A stretch of DNA of 64,000 nt from Trachythela sp. YZ-2020. Lineage: Eukaryota; Cnidaria; Anthozoa; Malacalcyonacea; Clavulariidae. Every line of letters begins with the position of its first letter. Positions within the stretch are counted from its first letter, which is position 1. The stretch lies in NCBI GenBank assembly GCA_016169945.1, contig JADLSH010000393.1:6899501-6963500 (forward strand). The letters are read 5' to 3'. The notes below the pieces were generated by a model. The model did not search any database. It saw nothing but the letters and a program-made list of their open reading frames with translations, and was not told where the DNA came from. Below are positions 46,742 to 56,192 of the stretch, piece after piece. The position numbers and the translations under genes are program-made.

Positions 46742-46765
46742 GCCCTGTTGTGACGTCACGTTTCT
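46742..46765 (-). repeat. Right inverted repeat with CRE-like palindrome
   Basis: Reverse complement reads AGAAACGTGACGTCACAACAGGGC, matching the left repeat apart from a 6 bp indel. It ends 51 bp upstream of the transposase ATG at 46691. Confidence 0.75.
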
Positions 46766-46799
46766 GAATCCAATCATATTGATAAGTATAAGCGATAGT

Positions 46800-46965
46800 G
46801 TAAGTGGTGGTGATAGTTGGCCGAAGGTGGCGGTAGTGACGAAGGTGGCAGTATCAAAGGTGGTGGTATGAAAGGTGGTGGTGGTGGCGATAGCACAACT
46901 AGTGGTAGCAGTGTGGCAGATGGTAGTGGTTGCAGCAGGGGTGGACCAGGTGGTGATGATGTGGT
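46800..46965 (+). repeat. GGT-rich microsatellite
   Basis: Irregular GGT/GGTGGT/GAAGGTGGC repeats. They generate glycine-rich (46817-47023) and proline-rich (46774-46980) frames that I do not regard as genes. They begin about 35 bp outside the right inverted repeat and may have replaced the original flank. Confidence 0.85.
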
Positions 46966-47007
46966 TGCACAGTTTTCCATACAGTCTAGCGTAGTAATAA
47001 CTTACCA

Positions 47008-47252
47008 GGGGCCAGTTGTATGAAGGCTGTTTAGCTTAAACGGTGGGTAAGCCAAAATTAAATAACACTTTCACACATTTTGTGAATGACTGAACTTAAA
47101 TCTTATGCACTTAATATGTAGTTGCAAACATAATTGCTTTATTCAAGTTGAAATTTTTTAGCTTGGTTGTTCAATGAATGCATGTATAGCCTTGATCGAT
47201 ATTTTCGATTTATCCACCGGATAGGCTAAACAGGCTTCGTACAACTGGCCCC
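47008..47252. mobile_element. MITE with GGGGCCAGTTGTA ends (245 bp)
   Basis: The left GGGGCCAGTTGTATGAAGGC and the right end, read inward as GGGGCCAGTTGTACGAAGCC, are inverted repeats of at least 28 bp with few mismatches. It is non-coding. Its terminal sequence resembles the MITE at 13738-13882 (GGGCCGGTTGTAT). No clear target duplication (flanks CCA and AGC). Confidence 0.8.
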
Positions 47253-48325
47253 AGCTTTTTAGTAATATTTTATTCAGACATAGTGGCAACAGTGAAATGC
47301 ATCTATGGATATACATATATGGATATATTGTGTAAGATACATACCTCAAGAATTTGCGGAAGCTCCCTAAAATATGATAAAATGTTCATAAAAATATTTT
47401 CTTCAATGTATATTTGTATACCGCACCAACAGCAATGCGATATGCGGTTTTTAGTTTCATGTGAGTTTTAGTTGAGGCAGTGTGAAACTAAAAACCTCTG
47501 GAACCATGGTAGGGTTGGGGCATAGAAGTTTTAGATATTTTATATATCTTCCAAATTAGATATCTATTATTTCTATGGGTTGGGGTTAGGGGTTGTGTTA
47601 GGGTAAGCACCACCTAGAATAACTATGTGACATATAGTATATCCGCCGGTATATTGGTTCAAACTGTTTTGTGTTGCCTACATGATGTAGTAACTTGTAT
47701 TAAATCTAAAATTCAAACACTAAACCTGACTTAAGGCCCGTTTCAGATGCCGCTCCACTCATGTGCGGAACTTACTTGTATTAGGTGCGGCCTATGAATC
47801 AATGTCGCATAATGCTACAAGCTCTGCCGAACCAAACTTAACTTATGTCCTCCAAATTCTGCTGTACTTATTCCATTCATCATTTCGCCGCTCTTTGCTC
47901 CTAATTCGTCATTTGCTATTTTTCGAAGGCGAGAAGAGGCTGCCTGGTGCCTACAAAAACTAAAAAAAAAAAAAACACACAAAGTTTATATATTTTGCAA
48001 TGAAATAAAAATAATTCACAGATTGTTTCAGGTAAGAAATGAAAATTATTGTCAGAATTACATTTATAATTAATAAAAAAGCGTACTGCTGTGCACAATA
48101 TAATAAATATGTAAAAATACGAAACGGCAAAACAATATACAAAACCACACAAAACATTCAGGTCGTACAACTTCGTAGGCGAACGCTGCGAAGTGTAGAC
48201 ATACACACTGCTGTAACTATACTGTAAGACCCATGACACCAAGTAATTCTCTATACTATAACAAAATAATAAGATTGCTCTCAATCCAAAAATAGTTATT
48301 AGAAGATGGAAACCTTAATACTTAC
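47253..48325. other. No gene recognised
   Basis: Contains a G-rich stretch (GGGTTGGGGTTAGGGGTTGT, 47576-47596) and AT-rich DNA. The frames here are short or hydrophobic low-complexity. Confidence 0.4.
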
Positions 48326-48811
48326 AAGTGAAACCAATTTTTGCATGAGTCGAGGTCAATCCAATTGATCAATTTACCACCCTTCCTGCTAGGTGGACTG
48401 TCTTGACCACAAAGAAGGCATTGGTCGTTTTCTTCCGTTGTGCCTTGATCAGTGACAATATCAGTGTAGTACCTTTTATAAAAGTATAAATCACTGTATA
48501 AAAGTGTGTTGAGAATCTGTGCAATTAAGTAATTGATATTTTTATTTATATGTCCCGTATTTCATGGAAGAATTCTATATAAAGAAATAGAAAAAAACAC
48601 TTTCAATAATTACGCACTAATACTGTGTGTACTTTCACACTATTCAGCACCCCTATGGTTCCTGAGGCAAATTGAAGATGCCTTCTGTGCCGTTTAGCAT
48701 CTAAAATTATTTATACATATTAAATATACGTTTGTCCTTTGGCTTTGCTTCACGAAATATTCAACAATTGCTTGTCTTGTATTGATGATTTTTATTCCAT
48801 CCAGGATGCCC
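48326..48811 (-). pseudogene. PHD-like exon pair
   Basis: Exon-like block 48811-48733 (after TTTTTTAG) reads LDGIKIINTRQAIVEYFVKQ and ends at a GT. Block 48474-48326 reads DQGTTEENDQCLLCGQDSPP, then LINWIDLDSCKNWFHL to a GTAAGT donor. C-x2-C...W-I-x-x-D-x-C-x2-W-F-H is the first half of a PHD finger similar to the one at 36.1 kb, with one cysteine replaced by leucine. The rest of the finger was not found, so it is probably a relic of the same family. Confidence 0.4.
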
Positions 48812-48839
48812 TAAAAAACATAACATAAGGATAAGATTA

Positions 48840-49317
48840 GCCCCAAAAGAGAAGATTGTTAAAGGTCTGGCTGTCCTTCCTTTTGTTCAAGGCACAACAG
48901 AGAGAATAAAAAGAGTGTTGGAAAGACATAACGTCTGTGTCGCAGTTAAACCAGCTTCAACACTGCGTGACCAGTTAATTAAGCCTAAAGATCGGTTGCC
49001 TGCTTTAGATCAAACGGGAGTGATATATTCCATTCCGTGTCAAGACTGCGATGTCCAATACGTTGGAGAAACTGGTCGTGCTTTGGGAACAAGAAAAATA
49101 ACATTATTCAAACGTGAAGAATGAGAAGACAGAGAAGTCAGCCTTGGCAGAGCATGTGATTAAGAATGATCACCGTGTTGCGTGTAATAATACAAAGATC
49201 ATATGTAAGGAAAGCAGGTGGTCAAAGAGAAGATGGAGGGAGGCATGGATGATTGAAAAAGAAAACAATGGGAGATTCTTACCTGAAGTGTATAAAGTGT
49301 TAATTGACAGGATTTAG
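48840..49317 (+). pseudogene. Penelope-like element, GIY-YIG endonuclease fragment
   Basis: The reading starts in VKGLAVLPFVQGTTERIKRV (48858-48917) and continues as GVIYSIPCQDCDVQYVGETG, the GIY-YIG core of Penelope endonucleases with the C-x2-C zinc pair. A frameshift near 49108 leads to SALAEHVIKNDHRVACNNTK and RWREAWMIEKENNGRF to the stop. The RT part is missing upstream. Downstream come its 3' region, interrupted by a MITE, and a hammerhead-like motif. Confidence 0.85.
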
Positions 49318-49406
49318 AATTTTAATAACATTAGGCTTTTATGATTAGTATAAAGTGTTAATTGACAGGATTTGGAATTTTAATAACATTAGGCTTTTAT
49401 AATTTT
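49291..49406 (+). repeat. 58 bp tandem duplication over the Penelope stop codon
   Basis: TATAAAGTGTTAATTGACAG and the following GGATTTRGAATTTTAATAAC are present twice, at 49291 and 49349. The first copy contains the end of the coding frame. Confidence 0.85.
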
Positions 49407-49435
49407 ATTCATAGCATATTAAGGGCTATTAGGAT

Positions 49436-49930
49436 TTCTAATAATATAGATGAAAAAATTACTCAATTCTGATTGGCTAAGAGCAGTGCAATTATTTTTG
49501 TAATTGCACATGTGTGCAATTACAGCAGTGCAAATCAACAAAACAAGAGCAGAGCCTGGAAACGAGGCAAGAAAAATCAACATGGCGGCGGATATTAGCA
49601 ATGTAAAATCATACGTGAATACAACAATTTAAGTTCAAGGAGAACAGACTGAAAAAGTTTGCTAACAAGCAACGAAAACAATGCTTAAACGGCGTAGGTG
49701 AGTGCACAAGTGTTATCAAAGCGTGTAATTTTTTCATGTATATTATTAATAAGTAATAGTATGGTTTCTCGTGAAATTTGGAAAAACAAACACTCGTGAG
49801 TTTTCAAATACACCAAATTGCACTCGTCCTTCGGACTCGTGCAATTTTGATGGTCTTTGAAAAACTCACTTGTGCATGTTTTTTCCAAATTGTACTCGAA
49901 ACCATACTATTACCTATACAAATAACACTA
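49436..49930. mobile_element. Long-palindrome MITE, copy 2, inside Penelope 3' region
   Basis: The core hairpin 49756-49912 mirrors TAATAGTATGGTTTCTCGTG against ...GAAACCATACTATTA around TCCTTCGGA. Outer arms TAATAATATAGATGAAAAAA (49439-49458) and TTTTTTCATGTATATTATTA (49730-49749) pair as well. It is the same family as 29171-29577 with the blocks in a different order. It splits the 3' part of a Penelope copy. Confidence 0.75.
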
Positions 49931-49984
49931 GGCATCTATACATATTTAATTTTATTGTTATGTATTGCATCTAAAGGTATTTAA

Positions 49985-50044
49985 GCGAGAGATTTGCTCT
50001 ACCAGATTAATCCTGATGATGGGCGTATATAGTCCGAAAGCTCG
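49985..50044 (+). ncRNA. Decayed hammerhead-ribozyme-like motif at a Penelope 3' end
   Basis: CTGATGA (50013-50019) and GAAA (50036-50039) enclose a short stem (GGGC with GUCC). GAUU (49991-49994) and AAUC (50009-50012) close a stem directly before CTGATGA, and CGAG (49986-49989) pairs with CUCG (50041-50044). This is the hammerhead layout. The expected U-H cleavage triplet after the third stem is not there (GAG-A instead), and one extra U follows CTGATGA, so it is probably inactive. Hammerheads are known in Penelope terminal repeats. Confidence 0.4.
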
Positions 50045-50153
50045 ATTCAAAATAAAACTTTTTAAAGTTTTTAACTAGAAATATTTACCAGAGTCAACAT
50101 ACCATCACAGTAATGAAACTTCCTGGTAACATAACTCTTAATTATAATAACCT

Positions 50154-50363
50154 GTTTTTGAGATGTTCTCTGATCGTAAAATTTTATTTAAACACACGCT
50201 TTCGACTGCCAGTCTGCAGTGTTCAACAGATAAATTGATACTAAATATAAAACTATTCTCCGGATAAAGCTACTAGGACAGTGGTATACAATTACAATGA
50301 CATGCAATATTAACCAATAAAAAGTTTCGCCTACGTAAACTCTAACGAATGTTATTATGAATG
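50154..50363 (-). repeat. Penelope pLTR, inverted copy
   Basis: Reverse complement matches 51917-52130 over its full length, including CAGACTGGCAGTCGAAAGC and GTTTACGTAGGCGAAACTTT. Inverted 5' terminal repeats are typical of Penelope insertions. It ends exactly where a LINE reading frame begins. Confidence 0.85.
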
Positions 50364-51093
50364 TTAGTGATGCCGTGCTTGAACGCCTTAATGACCGAGT
50401 ACCAAATGTTCCTAATATTGGTCAAGTGAAGGCAGCTCTTAGAATACTTAATCCAAGAAAAGCCACTGGTTGTGATGGAATACCAGCATGGTTACTGAAA
50501 CAATTTCATGAAGAACTTGCGCCTGTGGTGCACGACATAATTTGTGCAAGTATACTGCAATCCAAGTATCCTACTATGTATAAGCATGCTCTTATAAGTC
50601 CTGTACCGAAAATAAAGAATCCAACGGATATTAGTAATGACTTCCGGCAGATTTCAGTGATTCCTCACGTGGCCAAAGTGCTGGAAAGGTTTCAGCTCAT
50701 TTTAAATAGACACGATCTAAATATCAGAAGCAGCCAACGCGCTTTTACAGAAAAAAGATCTACGGTGACGGCTCTAGCGAATACTACGCAGGACTGGTTT
50801 AATTCTGTAGAGCCTGGTAGTTCATACGACGGTGTCCACATTTTATTCTTGGATTTTCGCAAAGCCTTCGATCTTGTTGACCATTCAATATTGCTTGAAA
50901 AGTTGGCTGACATGGGAGTCAGTATGAGTTTTTGGAAGTGGACTCAAAGTTTTTTGTCAGGAAGAACGCAGCAGGTTAAACTCCCTGGTGTACTGTCTAA
51001 TACTGGACCAGTGATCGCAGGAGTACCTCAAGGTGGTGTTATCTCGCCAACACTTTTCAATGTTATGGTTAATGATATTGAAGACTGCGTATT
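50364..51093 (+). pseudogene. LINE reverse transcriptase segment trapped inside a Penelope insertion
   Basis: In one open frame from 50357 this reads ILNPRKATGCDGIPAWLLKQ, a linker, SVIPHVAKVLERF, LFLDFRKAFDLVDH and GVPQGGVISPTLFNVMVNDI. It stops just before the catalytic Y-A-D-D box, where Penelope sequence takes over in the same frame. No internal stop has appeared, so it is relatively young. It differs in sequence from LINE copies A-D. Codons 4-15 or so follow directly on the inverted pLTR, with no LINE 5' end. Confidence 0.75.
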
Positions 51094-51910
51094 GAAGACA
51101 TGTGAACACATTCGTAACAAACTTAGCAAAGACAACACACTAGGACAATGGTCTATGTTATCCATTGACGATATCATTAAACTCTTACGCTTCACTTTGT
51201 CAAACAGCTACTTTAATTATAACAACTAGACATACAAACAAATTCACGGTTGTGCTATGGGCAGTCCCGTTAGTCCTATTGTGGCAAACCTCTGTATGGA
51301 GGAAATTGAGGAACTAGCCTTTAACCAAACCAATAAGCCACCTAAAAAATGGTTCGCTTTGTGGATGATCAAAAAGCATGCGATCACCAATTTCCACAAT
51401 TTACTGAATCCATTGACCCACACATAAACTTCACTATTGAGCAAGAACAAAACGGACAACTTTCATTCTTAGACACAATTGTAACACATAATAACGGGTC
51501 TCTCATCGTTAATATCTACCGGAAACCTACACTACAATTCACACCATGACAAACAACACAAGATTAGCACAGCATGAACACTCCTACACCGAGCAGTCCA
51601 TCTCCCTAACATGAACGAAGGCAAACAACAAGAGAAAGACCGTGTTTTTGACTCGGCAGAGCTTTCAAAACAAGAAAAAAGGGACATAAGAGAAACGTTG
51701 AAAAATGTAAACCAGGGTCTAACATAGCAAAGCATGCTTGGACGCAGGACCACAAAATCAATTTTGATAAATGCGAAATCCTAGACAAGGCAACATATCG
51801 ACACAGAGCAACACTGGAGTCCTGGCATACAGCAACAACATTGAATTCTGACAACAATGCACAACATTTGCCAGAACAATATAGATTTTTATTAAAAAAT
51901 AACAGGTCAG
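51094..51910 (+). pseudogene. Penelope-like element RT and C-terminal pieces
   Basis: The frame continues from the LINE as HIRNKLSKDNTLGQWSMLSI, DDIIKLLRFTLSNSYFNYNN and stop; then YKQIHGCAMGSPVSPIVANL, MEEIEELAFNQTNKPPKKWF, a break, and HINFTIEQEQNGQLSFLDTI with IYRKPT. These are Penelope RT motifs (R-Q-x-x-G-x-x-M-G-S-P-x-S and S-F-L-D). An internal deletion jumps to the C-terminal end (51718-51910: HAWTQDHKINFDKC, then LESWHTATTLNSDNNAQ). At least three lesions; inactive. Confidence 0.8.
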
Positions 51911-51916
51911 TTTTAT

Positions 51917-52130
51917 ATTCATAATAACATTCGTTTCCACTAGAGTTTACGTAGGCGAAACTTTTTATTGTTTAATATTGCATGTCATTGTAATTGTATA
52001 CCACTGTCCTAGTCGCTTTATCCGTAGAACAGTTTTATATTTAGTATCACTTTAATTTTGAAGATTGCAGACTGGCAGTCGAAAGCTCGTGTTTAAATAA
52101 AAGTTTACGATCAGGGAACGTCTCAAAAAC
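51917..52130 (+). repeat. Penelope pLTR, direct copy
   Basis: Follows the C-terminal coding remnant. TTGAAGATTGCAGACTGGCA then GTCGAAAGCTCG resembles a hammerhead-like element with U-UGAAGA in place of CUGANGA, stem CUGC/GCAG in sister copies, and GAAA. It pairs with the inverted copy at 50154-50363. Confidence 0.8.
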
Positions 52131-52811
52131 TTATTATGAATCCTGGTCGCGCATCTAGCATTTTTAATATTATAATAACCTGGTGGTAATTCCGTTTTCC
52201 CGTTGGCAAACGGAGATCATATGCCATTTTAGTGTTTGGCAAAAGTTCCTATAACAAATGGGAATTTAAAGGTTTTTAGCATAGGATATGCATTTAATGT
52301 TGGGAAAATTGATCGATTTCACGTACATCAATTGGCGCCTGCCCACTGACACTGCCACTGGGTCTGGAGCAATGATCTCGTTCATAATCTGAAAAATATA
52401 GTGTAGTACTGTAGTCATCTATTTTACAGACCTAAACAACGCTTCGTATTAAATAATTATTTGATCTATATTCTATACTGCATATTAAGGAATAATGCCC
52501 ACTATATATAATATACATGCAGCATATTTTTAACTAACCTGTATTCATAGTCTCGAAAAGGCTGGCAAGTTCTTTAACAGTTGACTTTTGAGAGCCGTTT
52601 CTTCTGTCTGGCTTCTAGTAATAGTGGGTGGCAGATCATCCCTTAGTCCACACGCTGTAAAATATGATGAGAAGTAGAAAGTAATTTAAATATCTTGTAC
52701 ATTTAAAGAATATTTTATTCTATGATTATGACCTGAAACTGTTACGTGGAAAATAGGGTAAAGACGTACGTCATTGAAACGCTATCATATATTAGAATGT
52801 TGATGTTATAT
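52131..52811. other. No complete gene; one exon-like frame
   Basis: On the minus strand 52658-52555 reads GLRDDLPPTITRSQTEETAL then KSQLLKNLPAFSRL to a stop, after an ACAG acceptor. No family recognised. Otherwise AT-rich. Confidence 0.3.
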
Positions 52812-52948
52812 GTAAACAACGAGTTTGAGTGTTTCATCAGGGGATCCAAACACGAGAAAACGGTATGAAACACGAGCGTGAAGAGCGAGTGTTTTATTGT
52901 TTTCGAGTGTTTGGTCCCCTGATGAAACACGAGAAACGAGTTGTTTAC
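52812..52948. repeat. Imperfect palindrome with TTTCATCAGGGG arms
   Basis: GTAAACAACGAGTTTGAGTG then TTTCATCAGGGGATCCAAAC is mirrored by GTTTGGTCCCCTGATGAAAC and ACGAGTTGTTTAC. The loop (about 52865-52895) is also semi-repetitive (GAAACACGAG, GAGTGTTTTA). It ends about 200 bp before the tyrosine recombinase start. It may be a MITE or a recombination-site-like structure; nothing decides. Confidence 0.7.
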
Positions 52949-53154
52949 ACAACATCTCAAACGAAAACATTTCATTGGCTGTTCAATTTATTAAGCTCTA
53001 ACGGGGGACCTATGAAAGTAATTTGTTTTTGTGTTTGTGAACAATGGAGATAAGTATTCTGCTTCCTGCTTTTGTAAGTTAATTTCTATAGTCCATTGTA
53101 AGACAGAAATGTGTAGGGCGTGTAGAATTTATTACAGACCTTGATCATTTGAAC

Positions 53155-54541
53155 ATGAGCGAAGAGGGAGGGAGGCGATTTCGCTTGGTGAAAAGTGTAA
53201 ACGACGAAGACGAAGCAATACAAAATGCGATTCCCCCATCTACTCGTTATAAGACGAAGTGGGCAGTAGAAGTGTTTCGCGAGTGGCAAACTGCGAGAGG
53301 AGAGGCAAGTAATGAAGGTGATATCTTACAGGATATTAGTACGCCAGTGGAAAATTTCGATGCCGAAAGCTTGGCGTATTGGTTGGGAAAATTTGTCCAA
53401 GAGGTAGTTAATAAAGACGGACAAAGGTACCCAGGTCGTACGTTATACGGTTTGATTACTGGGATCAAGCGATTTCTTGCAGAGAAAAATGTTTTGTTGA
53501 ATCCGTTGGATAAATTGGACGATCGGTAAGTGCCATTCAGTACAAAGCGTGTGTAAACAATATTACAGTATGAGTTGCAGCTTGGCGGCTGGAAAGTAGA
53601 GGAGTTTATTACTTAGTGATATAGCGACAGCTGAAACATTGACTTAAGACAAGATACTTTTTTTATATTGATATAGGTTTCATCGGTTTAGGAAGCTACT
53701 TGATTGTGAGATGAAAGCGAGCACACGAGAAGGCGTTGATGTCGCTTCAAAGAAACCTGAGAAAGAGCGTATTACTGACCAGGAAGAAGATATGTTTTGG
53801 CAAAAATGTCTACTCGGAAGTTCGTCATCGCAAGCTTTGTTGAATTCTGTGTATTTCTACAATGGGAAACTGTTTGGTCTACGAAGTGCTGAACACAGGC
53901 ATATAACTTTAAATAGCTTTGTAATCGGTGACAACTTTATAAAGTTTGAGGAAAATGTTTCGAAGACCTTCCATGGAGGGTTGCTTGATTTAAAATACGA
54001 ACCACAAGTAGTCCGGCATATTTGCCATGAAGAGGGCAAGGAGCACACAACGCGATGTTTAGTAAAGATGTACAGGCTTTATATTAGTTTAGCCGAAGTT
54101 TACAATAAGAATGGTAATACTTTTTACTATAGGCCTGACAATAAGCAGTTAGGTTTCTTTAAAAGTGCAGTAGGTGTAAATACGCTTGCGAAGATTTTGC
54201 CTAATATGTGTAAAGCTGTTGGTGTGAAAGTTAAAACATCGCATAGTTTAAGAGTTACGTGTGCGACCGCTTTATTTGAAAAAGGTGTCGAAGAGAAGCT
54301 TATCAGGGACAGAACGGGCCATAGGTCTAATGCTTTACTTAGATATGAGAAGAGTAGTTCTGAGCAAAATGAATCGGTTTCGAGTATTTTAGGCCCTGTT
54401 CCTTGTAAGGATGTTAGCGAAAGCAAGGAAATTTCTAAGTGTGATTTGAAAGAATTAGATGGCAGTGTTCAAACTCAGGTTAATTTTCAGAATTCTGTAT
54501 TTAACGATTGTAATATTAGTTTTTGGGTGAAGAAGGATTGA
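53155..54541 (+). CDS. Crypton-like tyrosine recombinase (411 aa, two exons, intact)
   Basis: Exons 53155-53525 and 53677-54541 join in phase (CG|G, Arg124); the donor is CGATCG|GTAAGT and the acceptor TATTGATATAG. The N-terminal part (about residues 30-115) resembles the core-binding domain that grips DNA. The catalytic domain has FGLRSAEHRHITL (R193), KTSHSLRVTCATALF (H313, R316), DRTGHRSNALLRYEK (H339, Y347): the full Arg-His-Arg-His-Tyr set of tyrosine recombinases. This combination, with G-L-R-x-x-E-H-R, is found in Crypton-type transposons and proteins derived from them. No stop or shift is present. ATG 53155 was preferred because the upstream in-frame codons are not ATG. Whether it is mobile or a host gene is not resolved. 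Confidence 0.85.
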
Positions 54542-55690
54542 ATTAGTGTGTAATTAACATATTGTATGGTGTGTGTAATTAAAATATTGATTGTTGTGTT
54601 TTGACTTGAATTTGTAATTAGGATCTCAGTTATTAGATGAAAACCGTTTTTCATCTAACAACGGTGATGGTATATGATTTTTAGCGTGTTTCCTTGCGGT
54701 ATCCAACCTCAATCATGTGACGAATTAGGGTGAGTTCATTCGCTAATTTGCTCATGAATTATTGAGTTTTAGATACTTAAATGGCACAGGCCTGTCCCCA
54801 AAATTTCCTTGAGAATTTTGTACACTGTTGCGTTACGAACAAGCCCATGTTCTCTCCTTCTAACATCGGCAAGACTTGCTGCTTCACTAATACCAAATTC
54901 GACGGTTACGCCAAGGTTTTTCTCCCTTTTCAAGACGTGTGCAATATGATCCTTTATCTTCTGTAAAATAGAAAATACATTTTTACTTTTTTAAACTCTT
55001 TTATCAGGTTCTTTCACACCCATAAGACTACATATTCAACTATAAATTTACACAATAAATGGGCATGAATTTATTAATTGAATATAAGATGTATATAAGA
55101 TATAAGTATTAATCAACGAAAATAGCCAGGTCATATATGCTGCAGACATTGAATTTATTATATAGAATATCTGTAAGATAATTACTCACTTTGTTTCCAA
55201 CACTTGTGCATTGCCCTATCTCGCTTATCTTGCATGCTCCAGCCATGCAAACGGTCACTGCAAATTTTCGTTCAACATTTTCTCATCCTTGAAAGAGAAC
55301 TTTGTATCTTTCTTGTAGTCAATTTGGATACACCGTCCGTAGATCCTTTTGATATAAAAGAGAGAAAAAATAATTATTTTCAGCGTTCCTGCAGATAAGA
55401 CCTCTCTTATATAGGTCTTCTTTGTTTATTAAATATTTCGAAAACGTGTTATAGCCATTTCCAAACGCCATTGTAAATATATGATGACATGTATAATTTG
55501 AGTAATATTACTACTGTACCTTTCACTTCCGTATAATGCTACCATGTGGAACTGTTAGCCCCGTTCTCGTTGATCCTTGTGGAAACCCCCCATGCACGTG
55601 GAGTAAAAATTCACTGAAGGTTGTGTTGATGTTTGGATCATCAAGACAAACCAGGCTAGTGGTTCCTAACGCCAACATTAACATCATATA
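54542..55690 (-). CDS. Candidate exons of an unknown minus-strand gene
   Basis: Block 54963-54745, after TTTTACAG, reads KIKDHIAHVLKREKNLGVTV then EFGISEAASLADVRRREHGL and RNATVYKILKEIL to a stop. Block 55661-55516 reads LGTTSLVCLDDPNINTTFSE and FLLHVHGGFPQGSTRTGLTV. A weaker block lies at about 55360-55205, in two phases. No domain was recognised. The codons look coding-like and the acceptors are good. The retroelement border is at 55691, and a further block lies beyond it at 61086-60965, so the gene may have been split. Parts may be decayed. Confidence 0.35.
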
Positions 55691-56020
55691 AATAGTACAT
55701 TATTCTCACCAGTCCCTCCCCCGATCGTCTAATTAAGAGTTGGGATAATAATGATCACGTTCAGTGTTATGATGGATGGTGCAACAATGGGAGGGTCAGG
55801 GAGGGGAACCGAACACGATCTGCCGCTGACGAATGCCGAAGGGCACAGTAAGAACATGCTAGTTTTGTGACACATACTTGATCTGAGAAAGCTTCTGACA
55901 CGATGAGTCTAACTGACCGATGAGTAGGGCACTCTTATTTATAAGGTCCGTTGGGAATAGTACATTATTCTGACCGGTCCCTCCCTCGATTGTCTAATTA
56001 AGAGTTGGGATAATAATGAT
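55691..56020 (-). repeat. 3' split repeat block (B1-A2-B2)
   Basis: B2 55691-55754, A2 55891-55933, B1 55956-56020. The B copies match over about 64 bp with few differences (AATAGTACATTATTCT then ACC-GTCCCTCC). A2 repeats 60922-60964 with one mismatch. Reverse transcription of such elements is thought to pass through a circle primed by these repeats (family knowledge). Confidence 0.8.
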
Positions 56021-56192
56021 TGCTGAAGGGCCTTGAATGATGAAATAGTGCGTTAAATAATCCAACGCCATGTTGGATATCAATTACCCTACTCTCCAAC
56101 CACACATTCTAAAAGAAAACACCCAAACCTCAAAAGTAAGAAGAAATTGTAAGTGACAAAGTTATGGTCCTATACTTTTACAACAGAACAGG

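Larger units (their letters stand above)
39295..46765. mobile_element. Two-gene THAP/Kolobok-type transposon carrying a P2X7-ballast gene (proposed)
   Basis: Inverted repeats at 39295-39324 and 46742-46765 face each other and share ACGTGACGTCACAACAGGGC, preceded on both sides by AGAAAC with a small indel. The two intact genes inside are convergent. The plus gene starts 42 bp from the left end and the minus gene 74 bp from the right end; their stops are only 71 bp apart in the middle. TTAA, the Kolobok target site, abuts the left end (39291-39294); the right flank is GAAT, so a target duplication is not confirmed. Inside are introns and a 428 bp tandem duplication. The packed layout strongly suggests a single mobile unit, but this is inference from one copy. 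Confidence 0.6.

Noticed and set aside
46774..47023. Glycine-rich (+) and proline-rich (-) frames
   Set aside because: Both are translations of a GGT microsatellite; no start context or conserved domain.
50692..50913. Minus frame inside the LINE/Penelope chimera
   Set aside because: Antisense shadow of the reverse transcriptase frame.
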